NCBI GenBank assembly: GCA_024222485.1
Contig: JAAEPJ010000059.1
Coordinates: 1-38,199, forward strand
Direction: 5' to 3'
Source of the DNA: a bacterium
GTDB taxonomy: Bacteria > RUG730 > JAAEPJ01
Length of the DNA stretch: 38,199 nucleotides
Positions 30,666 to 38,199 of the stretch are shown here, in pieces. Numbering within the stretch: the first letter of the stretch is position 1; each line of letters starts with the position of its first letter. Below the pieces are notes generated by a model. That model saw only the letters and a list, made by a program, of their open reading frames with translations. It was not told the origin of the DNA and ran no database searches. The position numbers were made by a program, and so were the translations under genes.

Positions 30666-33509
30666 ATGAATAATTTATTTATTTTTGCTCTTTCATGTTT
30701 TACAACAGCTGTGTTGTCGTTTATTTTAGGAATTTTTATTATTACTAGAGATTATAAAAGGTCTTTATATAAATCTGTTTTTTTATTTTATCTAAGTGTT
30801 TTTGTTTGGACATTAGGACTAGGTTTAGAAGTTATATCTACCGATAAAAGCGTAGCTCTTTTTTGGTCAAGATTTTTGCATACTGGTGTTATATTTTTAG
30901 CTCCTAGTTTTCTTTATTTTATTTCTACATATGTTAAAAGATTAGAACAAAATTTAAAATTTATAATTTTCTTATATTTTATAGCAGGGATATTTTTTAT
31001 TTGTAATTTATTAGGTTTTATTGTTCCTGATGTGAGTCCAAAATTTTATTTTAATTATTATACAGAACCAGGTTTTTTATATTGGTATTTGTTAGGATTT
31101 TTTATTTTTTGTGTAGGATATTCTTTTTATGAATTATTTCAAGATTTAAAAAATGCGAATTCAATAAGAAAAAATCAAATTTTATATTTATTACTTTCAA
31201 CAAGTATTGGATATACAGCAGGTTCAGAAACTTATTTGCCTGTTTTTAATTTATCAGTTCCATCTTTTAGTATGTTTGTTGTGGCAATTTATCCATTTGT
31301 AGCGATTTATTCTATTTTAAGCTATAGATTGCCAGGAGTTAAATTGGTTATGGGACGGATTATTAACCCTATTTTATCTACGATTATAACTTTATTAATT
31401 ATTATCTTATCTTCAAAAACACTTTCTATGGATGTTCATCCAATAATATACACTATTTTTATTATTTCAATTTTTTACTTAGTTTATATGATTATATTTA
31501 AAATTACACAACATATGGTTTCAGATAAAAATTATGATGAATTGTTATTGGAACATATAGAAAACTTGATAGCAAGTACATCTAAAGAAGAAGTTTTAGG
31601 TTTTACAATGGATGTTTTAAAAGATAAAAATAGTCCACAACCTTCTAATGTGAATATATTTATAGAGTCTAGTTTGAAAGAAGGATTGCCTATTTATAAA
31701 AAAGTTAAATTTATTAAAAATGAAAAAGAAGGAAGAGACATAGCATTAAATTCACATTTAGTGCAAATATCAAAATCTTTTCAGCTTAATAATGAAAATA
31801 GAATGGAAAAATATCCTATTTTTATTAAAGATACATTAGAAGCACTTTACTCGGATGTTGAAGCTAAAACTTTGAGAATAGAATTAGAAGATCTAGATGT
31901 TGAAATATGTTTGCCACTTTTAATAAAAACAAAAGAAGAAAATGCAATGCTTGTAGGATTTTTATGTTTAGGTGAGTCAGAAGTTTCAGATATTTACGAA
32001 TCTCAAGATTATGATTTTTTCAAAAAAATTGCTCATCAAACAGGACAAGCAACTGTGCAAGTAGAAGCTAGGAATTTGATTGAGAAAGAAAACATGCAAG
32101 CTTATCAGCATGGATATCAACAACATCTTATAGATACAATAAAAAGATTAAGTGAAACACGGAATATAAATGATTTTTCTCAAGAAGTAATGTCTGTATT
32201 GCAAAGAGAGGCAGATGTACAATATGCAAGTATTTATATTTATAATATTGATAAACAAGAGTTTGATCAAAAAGGCATGAGTGGAAATAATGGAGTAAGT
32301 ATCCCTCGTTCAATTAAAGAATCTGACCCTTTAATTCATATTTTAAATCAACATCAAAAACCTATTGAATTAGAACAAATTGAAATATGGGCTGAATCTA
32401 AAAGCAAAGATATGCTAAAAGCCTTAAATATGGCTAAAAAATTGCACGGTTTAATGTTTAGTCCTATTGCTTCGGATAAAATATTAGGGATCATTGTTTT
32501 AGGAGATAAAAAAGAAGATAAAAAATATGCTTTAAGTGAATGGAATATATTACATATAGTTTCGGATTTTGCTGCTATGGCAATACAAAGTATGTTATTT
32601 GCAGAAGATATGGTTAAGGATAAACTAACTAGAGTATATAACCAAGGGTATACTCCAATGTTAATTCAAAATTCTATGCTTGAAGCTATGCAGACAGGGG
32701 AACCGACTTCTTTATTATTTACAGATATAGATAATTTTAAGTCTTGGAATGATAAATTTGGGCATGAAAAAGGGAATGATGTTTTAAAATTTCTAACTTT
32801 ATGTATGAGAGAAACAGCACGGCCAAGTGATATATTAGGTCGTTATGGTGGTGAAGAATTTATAATTATTTTGCCTAAAACAGACAAGGAAGGTGCAGAA
32901 ATATTTGCAAATAGATTTTTAGAAAATTTAAGACAACATCCACATAATCCAGGGCATGTAACAATAAGTGCAGGTATTTCTACTTTTATTCCAAATAAAA
33001 AGAAAGAAGAAACCAAAGAATCAGAAGAAACAGTTATACATGATATGGGTAAATTGACGAAAAAGTTTGTAGATATAGCAGATAAAGCAATGTATATAGC
33101 AAAAAAACAAGGTAAAAATAGATATATTTATGGCAGAGCTTTGAAAATAGGAGAAGGTTTAGAGGCTTTTATCGTAGCTGATAATAAGAAAGACAAGGAT
33201 CTTGCTAGTTTAAAGACTTATTTTAAACAAGAAGGCTATAAAACAACAGTTTTTTCAGATTTAGAGACAATTAGTGCAAGTTTAGATAAAACGGTTCCAG
33301 TAAGTATTATAATTTATGCTGATTTATTAAAAGATATCGATATTGAAAAATTTATACAAAAATTAAAAGAAAAAAATACAGTTCCAATTGCAGTTATAAG
33401 TTCTAATGCTGAATTAAAGGCAAAGTTGGCTTCATTAGATATAGAAAGATTTTTTTTGCAACCAGTTAAAATATCAGAAATAGAAGACTGGGTGAAAAGG
33501 TTGAATTGA
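30666..33509 (+). CDS. 7TM / GAF / GGDEF diguanylate cyclase with REC-like C-terminus
   Basis: This 947-aa protein begins with seven or eight membrane helices (residues about 1-265) of the histidine-kinase 7TM sensor type, with the RFLHTGVIFLAPSFLYF block. Two GAF-like regions follow (about 290-470 and 485-645). The GGDEF domain starts at DKLTRVYNQGY (about 655), with the active GGEEF motif at 728-732. The inhibitory I-site RxxD (RPSD 719-722) stands exactly five residues before it, so the enzyme should make c-di-GMP and feel product inhibition. The last about 110 residues resemble a receiver-like domain (EAFIVADNKKDKDL, ... FLQPVKISEIEDWV) with no clear phosphorylation Asp. It is co-transcribed with the PilZ-HMGR gene. 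Confidence 0.9.
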   Translation: MNNLFIFALSCFTTAVLSFILGIFIITRDYKRSLYKSVFLFYLSVFVWTLGLGLEVISTDKSVALFWSRFLHTGVIFLAPSFLYFISTYVKRLEQNLKFIIFLYFIAGIFFICNLLGFIVPDVSPKFYFNYYTEPGFLYWYLLGFFIFCVGYSFYELFQDLKNANSIRKNQILYLLLSTSIGYTAGSETYLPVFNLSVPSFSMFVVAIYPFVAIYSILSYRLPGVKLVMGRIINPILSTIITLLIIILSSKTLSMDVHPIIYTIFIISIFYLVYMIIFKITQHMVSDKNYDELLLEHIENLIASTSKEEVLGFTMDVLKDKNSPQPSNVNIFIESSLKEGLPIYKKVKFIKNEKEGRDIALNSHLVQISKSFQLNNENRMEKYPIFIKDTLEALYSDVEAKTLRIELEDLDVEICLPLLIKTKEENAMLVGFLCLGESEVSDIYESQDYDFFKKIAHQTGQATVQVEARNLIEKENMQAYQHGYQQHLIDTIKRLSETRNINDFSQEVMSVLQREADVQYASIYIYNIDKQEFDQKGMSGNNGVSIPRSIKESDPLIHILNQHQKPIELEQIEIWAESKSKDMLKALNMAKKLHGLMFSPIASDKILGIIVLGDKKEDKKYALSEWNILHIVSDFAAMAIQSMLFAEDMVKDKLTRVYNQGYTPMLIQNSMLEAMQTGEPTSLLFTDIDNFKSWNDKFGHEKGNDVLKFLTLCMRETARPSDILGRYGGEEFIIILPKTDKEGAEIFANRFLENLRQHPHNPGHVTISAGISTFIPNKKKEETKESEETVIHDMGKLTKKFVDIADKAMYIAKKQGKNRYIYGRALKIGEGLEAFIVADNKKDKDLASLKTYFKQEGYKTTVFSDLETISASLDKTVPVSIIIYADLLKDIDIEKFIQKLKEKNTVPIAVISSNAELKAKLASLDIERFFLQPVKISEIEDWVKRLN

Positions 33510-33556
33510 TTTTTAATCATGATGTGGCAGAAACAAATAAATAAAGGAATAGAACT

Positions 33557-34147
33557 TTGGAATATATAGCACATAGAGTAAATACAATTAAAAAATTATC
33601 AGATTTGCCTAAAGAATATGGTGTGGAAATAGACTTGCGAGATTATAAAGATAGATTGATTTTAAGTCATGATCCTTTTTGCGACGGTGAAAATTTTGAG
33701 GAATATTTGAAAAATTATAATCATGGAACAATGATTTTGAATATTAAAAGTGAGAGAATAGAATTTAAAGTTTTAGAGCTTTTAAAAAAATACAATATTG
33801 ATAATTATTTTTTCCTGGATTCGTCATTTCCAATGATAAATCTTTTGACAGAACAGCTGAACGAGCCAAATATAGCGCTTCGTTATTCTGAATATGAAGG
33901 GCTTGATACGATTTTGAATATGCAAGGAAAAATAAAATGGGTTTGGGTTGACTGTTTTACAAAAAATCCATTAATTGAAAAAGATTATAATATTTTAAAA
34001 GATAATGGATATCAAATATGTTTTGTGTCACCTGATTTGGTTGGTAGGCCAGAAGATATCGAATCATATAAACAAGAATTTTTAAATAATAATATTAATT
34101 TAGATGCTGTTTGTGTCAAATATAATAATTTTGATAAATGGAAGTAA
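33557..34147 (+). CDS. GDPD-like phosphodiesterase
   Basis: This 196-aa protein has the glycerophosphodiester phosphodiesterase-like core at the N-terminus: AHR (His6-Arg7), EIDLRD (Glu24, Asp26) and LILSHDPF (His38). These positions match the His-Arg, Glu-x-Asp and His metal/catalytic residues of the family. The protein is shorter than typical 240-aa GDPDs, and the C-terminal VDCFT...VSPDLVGRPEDIESY part completes a TIM-barrel-like fold. It starts at TTG 33557 with AAAGGAAT upstream. The substrate is unknown; such short forms also occur in surface polysaccharide loci, in line with the membrane-protein fragment that follows. Confidence 0.75.
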   Translation: MEYIAHRVNTIKKLSDLPKEYGVEIDLRDYKDRLILSHDPFCDGENFEEYLKNYNHGTMILNIKSERIEFKVLELLKKYNIDNYFFLDSSFPMINLLTEQLNEPNIALRYSEYEGLDTILNMQGKIKWVWVDCFTKNPLIEKDYNILKDNGYQICFVSPDLVGRPEDIESYKQEFLNNNINLDAVCVKYNNFDKWK

Positions 34148-34157
34148 AGGGATAAAA

Positions 34158-34559
34158 ATGTTAAAAAACCAAGAAACAAAACAAGATAAAATTTTATTTA
34201 TTTTAATGTTTATATTTGTAATTTTCATGTTTGCTTTTAAAGAGATTTTAATTCTTTTTTTCTCGGATTATAAAAATTTATATGCTCTTAAAAATGTCGA
34301 TATAAATACCTTTGAAGAAACATTTTTATATTTGCCTATGGTTCGAGATTTTACATTTGATAAATTGGCTTTTATGTTCGTGAAATTTCCACCGATTACT
34401 TTTTTTGTTTATTCTTTGCTTTATAAAATAACTTCAAGCTTTAATGTTCTGTTGTTTGTTTCACATGTGATTTTTCCCTCATTATCTTTTTATTTTATTT
34501 ACTTAATTTTTAAAAAATATCTTTATAAATCCTGGGCAGCACCACACAATATAAAATAG
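34158..34559 (+). pseudogene. Truncated membrane protein (polytopic, glycosyltransferase-like)
   Basis: ATG 34158 begins a polytopic membrane protein (ILFILMFIFVIFMFAFKEILILFF; VLLFVSHVIFPSLSFYFIYLIFKKYL). A loop between the first spans carries ETFLYLPMVRDFTFDKL, where large GT-C glycosyltransferases and related polymerases have their first acidic loop. The natural reading frame ends near 34529. The last ten codons (SWAAPHNIK-stop) are read from unrelated RHS-derived DNA in the wrong frame. A full protein would be several hundred residues longer. Confidence 0.65.
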
Positions 34560-36157
34560 CTTCTGGTTATCAAGGTGGAATAGTTAATAATAGCAGTTGG
34601 TGGACAATAGTCCCAGGGGCTACGCTTGAAGGTGGCGTTGAATCAGTTACTCCAGAGAAAATGAGCAAAGAAGAGTTGTTATCCGCAAGCAGTGAAAGTG
34701 AAATTATAAGAGGCTTAAAAGAAAATAGAGGTTTAAGCTTAAAAGATAATAATGGGAATTTTGAAATTATAAATGGTCGAAGAATATTTTATGATTACGA
34801 AAATAGACCTATAAAAATTATTAATCAAGATGGTAGAAAAATTGAATATATGTATGACTTTGAAGGCAATCGAGTTAAAACAATAGAAAATAATGTAACA
34901 ACTGTATATATTGGTACAATTTATGAAGAAAAGCCCGGAGAAAATATTTGCTATATTTATGGTGGCAATCAAAGATTAGCATTAAAGAGTAGTGTAGATG
35001 GGGTAATGTATTTTCATGGTGATCATTTAGGATCTACAAATGTAATAACAGATGAAAATGGTAATGAGGTAAGAAAGACAACATATCAACCCTATGGCGC
35101 TACATTTGAAACAAGTGGAAGCAAAAATAATGCAAGGCAATACACAGGACAGGTTTATGATGGGAATGTAGGTTTGTATTATTATAATGCAAGATATTAT
35201 GACTCAGAGCTTAAAAGATTTATTACACCAGATACGATTGTGCCAAATCCGTACGATCCTCAGAGTTTAAATAGATATTCATATTGTCAGAATAATCCGA
35301 TTATTTATGCAGATCCAAGTGGCCATTTTTTGACTGCGATTATTGTTGGTGCGGTTATTGGAGCACTTACAGCAGGTACAGATGGATTTACTAAAGACTT
35401 AGATGAATTTGATTGGCAAGCAGCTGGAGAAGGAGCTTTAGTTGGTGCAGCTATTGGAGCAGGAGGTTTTGCTCTTGCAGGAACTCCTGGTGTTGTTGGG
35501 GGAATGGGAGGAATGATCTCTGGTGGAATGTCGGCAAGTAGAAATGGTGGAGACCTTATAACTGGGATGTCTGTTGGAGGGGCTTTAGGTGTTTTAGGTG
35601 CAAAAGGCGCTTCATTTGTCTCTTTTGGTAGTGGAGGTTTTTGGTCGACTGTTGGGCAAGAAGCAGTTAAAGGTTCTATCTATGGTGCATCACATGGTGC
35701 AGCTTATGGGTATGCAGGAGGAGCAGGTAGTACACAAAATATATTAGATGGAATGGGGCAAGGAGCTTTACTTGGAGCAGCAGTTGGGGCTGTAGTCGGA
35801 GCTGGTAGTTATCAGTTTCAAGGGGGCAAGGAATATTCTTTTATTAATAAGGGCAAAATGCAGGATGTTTTAAAACCAGCTACAGGCATAGAAAGTAGTA
35901 GTTATCATACTCAAATGAGTCTTCTTGAAAACACAAGTAGTGCAGTAGGAAAAGATGCTGCATTCAGTCTTGTCATGGATACAGCAAAAGATATTGCTTT
36001 CCAAGAAGGGAGTGGAGGGGTCTTTTCAATTACAGTATCTCAAGAAATGATTTTAAATGCATCACCATATATTTATAGTGCTGCAGGTGTTTATGCACCT
36101 GAATATTTTAGTGGTAATTGGGGAATTTCTCTTCCATCTTATAAAAAGAAATTTTAA
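34529..36157 (+). CDS. RHS C-terminal fragment with variable hydrophobic C-terminal domain
   Basis: The RHS frame is open from 34529, with no proper start; the first ATG is 34661. The order is a short unrelated start (ILGSTTQYKIASGYQGG...), RHS repeats (FYDYENRPIKIINQDGRKIEYMYDFEGNRV), then HGDHLGSTNVITDENGNEVRKTTYQPYGATFE and the core end RYYDSELKRFITPD...DPQSLNRYSYCQNNPIIYADPSGH. The DPSGH motif closes the RHS shell. The remaining about 270 residues form a Gly/Ala-rich hydrophobic region (AIIVGAVIGAL; GALVGAAIGAGG) followed by a C-terminal domain of unknown fold. In full RHS proteins this part is the toxin. Here the N-terminus is missing, so it is probably a silent orphan cassette. Confidence 0.75.
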   Translation: MLGSTTQYKIASGYQGGIVNNSSWWTIVPGATLEGGVESVTPEKMSKEELLSASSESEIIRGLKENRGLSLKDNNGNFEIINGRRIFYDYENRPIKIINQDGRKIEYMYDFEGNRVKTIENNVTTVYIGTIYEEKPGENICYIYGGNQRLALKSSVDGVMYFHGDHLGSTNVITDENGNEVRKTTYQPYGATFETSGSKNNARQYTGQVYDGNVGLYYYNARYYDSELKRFITPDTIVPNPYDPQSLNRYSYCQNNPIIYADPSGHFLTAIIVGAVIGALTAGTDGFTKDLDEFDWQAAGEGALVGAAIGAGGFALAGTPGVVGGMGGMISGGMSASRNGGDLITGMSVGGALGVLGAKGASFVSFGSGGFWSTVGQEAVKGSIYGASHGAAYGYAGGAGSTQNILDGMGQGALLGAAVGAVVGAGSYQFQGGKEYSFINKGKMQDVLKPATGIESSSYHTQMSLLENTSSAVGKDAAFSLVMDTAKDIAFQEGSGGVFSITVSQEMILNASPYIYSAAGVYAPEYFSGNWGISLPSYKKKF

Positions 36158-36183
36158 ATTTTAATAATGAGGAATATTAAAGT

Positions 36184-36627
36184 ATGAAAAAAATATTTTT
36201 ACTTGTTTTTATGTTTAGTTTTTGTTTGCTTGGTTGTCAAATTTTAATTGATAGAGCTATGGATGATGTGATGTCTCCAGTCATTAGTAATCAAAAAACT
36301 CTAGCAAATATAGAACTTAAAATATATGGGACAAATTCTAAAATATTATTGGAATACGATAAAATAGTTAATAAAGACAAAACTGAAGGTATTACAAATA
36401 TTCCGATAGAACCAGCTTTTGAAAAAATTGATATTTCATTGCCATATTCTAAAATATTTGAGCTTTATTATAAAGATGAGTTGCATTTTAGAATCACCCC
36501 AAAGAAACTAGAAGATAAAATTAGAGTTGAAGTTTGGGAAGATGATATTTTGAAAAAAACATATATTTTAACTAATATAATGCCTTTACGTATCAGATGG
36601 AATTTAGATACATCTAAGATATATTAA
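36184..36627 (+). CDS. Lipoprotein, possible RHS-associated partner
   Basis: This 147-aa protein has a signal peptide (KKIFLLVFMFSFCLLGC) with lipobox LLGC; Cys18 is the expected lipidated residue. The mature part is beta-rich (TLANIELKIYGTNSKILLEYDK, KIFELYYKDELHFRITPKKL, IRVEVWEDDILKKTYIL). It lies 26 bp after the RHS fragment. Genes in this position often encode immunity proteins or accessory surface proteins; that link is speculative here. Confidence 0.7.
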   Translation: MKKIFLLVFMFSFCLLGCQILIDRAMDDVMSPVISNQKTLANIELKIYGTNSKILLEYDKIVNKDKTEGITNIPIEPAFEKIDISLPYSKIFELYYKDELHFRITPKKLEDKIRVEVWEDDILKKTYILTNIMPLRIRWNLDTSKIY

Positions 36628-36659
36628 TTAAAAAATATTTAGGTAGGATGAAGGTGAAG

Positions 36660-37403
36660 ATGAAAAAAATGTATTTAATTGCAAATTTATTGTTTGTCGT
36701 TTGTTTGTTTTATGGATGTGCATCAATATCAAATTTGTCTAAAATTACTGTAGTAAAGCATGGGAATACTGTTTCGGTGATTTCATTTGATATAAACAAA
36801 TTGAAATATGATGAGAATTTATTAGGATATACTTATAATAATAAAATTATTTTAGATACAGTAGGTAAGAAAATTCGTGATAAAGAAACAGCGATTAATG
36901 TTTTACAATTTACTTATAAAAATAGGGGAAAAACTACTAAAGATAAAATAATTGGTGGTGTGAGTCTTGTTTATATGATCCCTACTACAATGTTAAATTT
37001 TGGATTTGAAACTACAATGGCAATTATTAATCTTCCTTTAGTCCCCGCTTATAAATATTTTTCTCATCAATTTATTAATTCTGTTTTTGATAATTTCGAA
37101 AAAGGAATGGCTTTATTGAAAGAAAATAATTTAAAAGAAGCTAGGATCCACTTTATTAAAGCATTAAATTATGAACATAGTTTAATTTATACTTCAAAAA
37201 TTTATTATTTAATAGCTCGTACCTACGAATTAGAAAATAATATAAATCAAGCCATACTTTATTATAGGTTATTTATAGATTATAGTATTAGCTTATATCC
37301 TGCATTTTTTAAAGAATATAATGCTTCATATCTACATGATTCAAAAATACTTAAAACTTTATTTAATGAGGCTGAAAATAAAATTAATATATGTCAAAGA
37401 TAA
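36660..37403 (+). CDS. Lipoprotein with TPR-like C-terminal region
   Basis: This 247-aa protein has a signal peptide with lipobox FYGC (LFVVCLFYGC), then an N-terminal domain (ITVVKHGNTVSVISFDINKLKYDE). A hydrophobic stretch follows (IIGGVSLVYMIPTTMLNFGFETTMAIINLPLVPAYKYF). The C-terminus has TPR-like helices (FEKGMALLKENNLKEARIHFIKAL, IYYLIARTYELENNINQAILYYRLF). I chose ATG 36660 since ATG 36648 directly touches AGGTAGG. The role is unknown; envelope assembly or surface adhesion is possible. Confidence 0.7.
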   Translation: MKKMYLIANLLFVVCLFYGCASISNLSKITVVKHGNTVSVISFDINKLKYDENLLGYTYNNKIILDTVGKKIRDKETAINVLQFTYKNRGKTTKDKIIGGVSLVYMIPTTMLNFGFETTMAIINLPLVPAYKYFSHQFINSVFDNFEKGMALLKENNLKEARIHFIKALNYEHSLIYTSKIYYLIARTYELENNINQAILYYRLFIDYSISLYPAFFKEYNASYLHDSKILKTLFNEAENKINICQR

Positions 37404-37410
37404 AAAATAA

Positions 37411-37794
37411 ATGAGAAAAATTACTTTTGTCTTTATATGTTGTTTATTATGTACAACCCTTTATGCAGAAAAATTTCAAATTAGTTTATGGACTTTATAC
37501 CAATTACACTAATAAATCGTACAAACTAACTTTGTCAAAATGTTTATCTACTGTGTTAGATTAAACTCAAATAGCTAGCTATTCTCACTTAATCTGCCTT
37601 GTAGCTAAATTTTTCACTTTGTTATTTAGTCCTATTTATTAGTGTAATTGGTATTAGATGTTAATTTTAATTTATTTTTAAGTATGATTACTTTTTCTAA
37701 TGAAAAACCTTTAATATTTTTATACCCAGAAACTTTTGATAAATATGGTATGTTAAAAAATCAATTTGGGACAACATATCAAAAGATAAGTTAG
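37411..37794 (+). pseudogene. Small exported protein gene disrupted by a MITE-like insertion
   Basis: The left part (37411-37497) reads MRKITFVFICCLLCTTLYAEKFQISLWTL, with a clear signal peptide. An inverted-repeat element fills 37498-37653. If it and one TTA copy are removed, the frame continues DVNFNLFLSMITFSNEKPLIFLYPETFDKYGMLKNQFG to TAG at 37792-37794 (74 aa). Another frame is open beyond 37767 (WDNISKDKLEF, stop, DYFSSFQRAAAEGK), so the gene may also be frameshifted near its end. The exported product is unrecognised. Confidence 0.55.
37498..37653. mobile_element. MITE-like non-autonomous element (156 bp)
   Basis: It starts with TACCAATTACACTAATAAAT (37498-37517) and ends with the exact reverse complement (37634-37653). 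The target duplication is TTA (37495-37497 and 37654-37656), though TA is another possible reading. The interior has no gene and contains a palindrome (TAGCTAGCTA around 37575-37584) and further partial inverted pairing. This is typical of a MITE mobilised by a transposase elsewhere. Excision leaving one TTA restores an open frame in the interrupted gene, which supports TTA as the duplication. Confidence 0.8.
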
Positions 37795-37844
37795 AATTTT
37801 AAGATTATTTTTCTAGTTTTCAAAGAGCTGCGGCAGAGGGCAAA

Positions 37845-38066
37845 ATGTATAAACCAAATTTAAAAATAACATCAACAATATTAAATTATTTAAACGATAT
37901 AGCAGTAGACCGTGCGAAAGTCTTAGATACACCCTTAATTCGCAAATGGGAAGAAGATTTTAGAAAAGAAGCTATTATACAAAGTACGCATTCAAGTACT
38001 GCGATTGAAGGCAATGGGTTGTCTATAGAACAAGTTGCTAATTTGCTATTAGGGAATGAAATATAC
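37845..38066 (+). pseudogene. Fic-family N-terminal fragment
   Basis: The fragment MYKPNLKITSTILNYLNDIA...STHSSTAIEGNGLSIEQVANLLLGNEIY resembles the N-terminal domain of class II Fic proteins. It contains the autoinhibitory motif (S/T)xxxE(G/N) (S51-E55-G56). The catalytic HPFxDGNGR domain is missing, since the frame runs into an IS end at about 38067 and stops at 38090. A full Fic protein would be about 300-370 aa. It should be inactive here, unless the rest lies beyond the IS. Confidence 0.7.
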
Positions 38067-38199
38067 TGTACCCCATTAAGAAATTTATAAAAAGTGAGAA
38101 TATTAATATAATAAAATCACTTAAATTAATGGAGGTCCTTTTAAAAAAATGAAAAATAATTACTCCTCTCAAGACAAATTTAATATTGTGCTAGAAGCA
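38067..38199 (+). mobile_element. IS element left end (possibly IS3 family), cut by window edge
   Basis: From TGTACCCCATTAAGAAATTT (38067-38086) onward the sequence departs from the Fic frame. A strong GGAGGT site (38131-38136) leads to an ATG at 38149. The TGTACC-like terminus and the gene layout fit IS3-type elements, but the right end is outside the window, so family and length are unproven. Confidence 0.55.
38149..38199 (+). CDS. Transposase OrfA-like gene, first 17 codons
   Basis: MKNNYSSQDKFNIVLEA matches the usual start of IS3-family OrfA proteins (xxRYsxEFKxxvVlea pattern), in which an HTH follows. GGAGGT sits 12 nt upstream. The gene is cut by the end of the window. Confidence 0.55.
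   Translation, partial: MKNNYSSQDKFNIVLEA

Noticed and set aside
416-33574. Minus-strand frames opposite the phage and cargo genes
   Set aside because: All lie opposite well-supported + strand genes, have no recognisable domain and carry the Ser/Leu/Phe-rich bias of antisense frames.
16640-34600. A diversity-generating retroelement: fibre end and RHS-side WWT motif as variable and template repeats
   Set aside because: No reverse transcriptase or Avd gene, no A-specific substitution pattern, and the similarity is protein-level only over about 20 residues.
37845-38090. An intact 81-aa Fic-related antitoxin
   Set aside because: The frame ends in sequence that looks like an IS end, and the size and ending fit truncation better than a designed small protein.

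Overview
The window is AT-rich DNA. It carries most of the structural, tail and lysis genes of a small contractile-tailed phage, then a plasmid-type replication and partition module, then a bacterial accessory region. Every supportable gene lies on the + strand. The host is probably a low-GC diderm bacterium: there are two lipobox lipoproteins, an RHS protein, c-di-GMP signalling proteins and a bacterial HMG-CoA reductase. I could not identify the genus from the sequence alone.

Region 1 (1-17.3 kb) is the virion core. Two tandem terminator-like hairpins precede a DUF2213-type protease/scaffold gene with an in-frame nested scaffold start. Then come a DUF2190-like protein, the DUF2184 major capsid protein, head-completion and neck proteins, tail sheath (DUF3383), tail tube (DUF3277-like), tail assembly chaperones made by a -1 frameshift, tape measure, and a compact baseplate of the cyanophage Pam3 type (Dit-like, plug, hub, Gp138-type spike, gp25-like wedge, gpJ, DUF2612). 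A tail fibre and its probable assembly protein follow. Terminase and portal would lie upstream of the window.

Region 2 (17.3-24.55 kb) is a run of small, often overlapping genes. They share shuffled paralogous domains and look like tail-tip or receptor-binding accessories; one is split by an in-frame amber codon. The lysis genes follow: a permuted papain-like enzyme, a holin-like protein, an M15-type endolysin and a second membrane protein.

Region 3 (24.55-28.8 kb) begins with about 1 kb of non-coding DNA rich in direct repeats, palindromes and a multi-hairpin structure. It continues with a tandem-HTH protein, a probable Rep protein, ParA and ParB. Near-identical 15-bp palindromes, each followed by the same repeat motif, sit on both sides of this block. 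This suggests a phage-plasmid, or a plasmid module captured by or joined to a phage.

Region 4 (28.8-38.2 kb) is non-virion cargo or flanking host DNA. Its most striking part is a two-gene operon: a PilZ-PilZ-HMG-CoA reductase fusion followed 1 nt later by a 7TM/GAF/GGDEF diguanylate cyclase. The arrangement suggests c-di-GMP control of mevalonate synthesis. The rest is a GDPD-like phosphodiesterase and a scarred stretch: a truncated membrane protein joined to an RHS C-terminal fragment, two lipoproteins, a small exported-protein gene disrupted by a MITE-like element, a Fic N-terminal fragment cut off by an IS end, and the first codons of an IS transposase.
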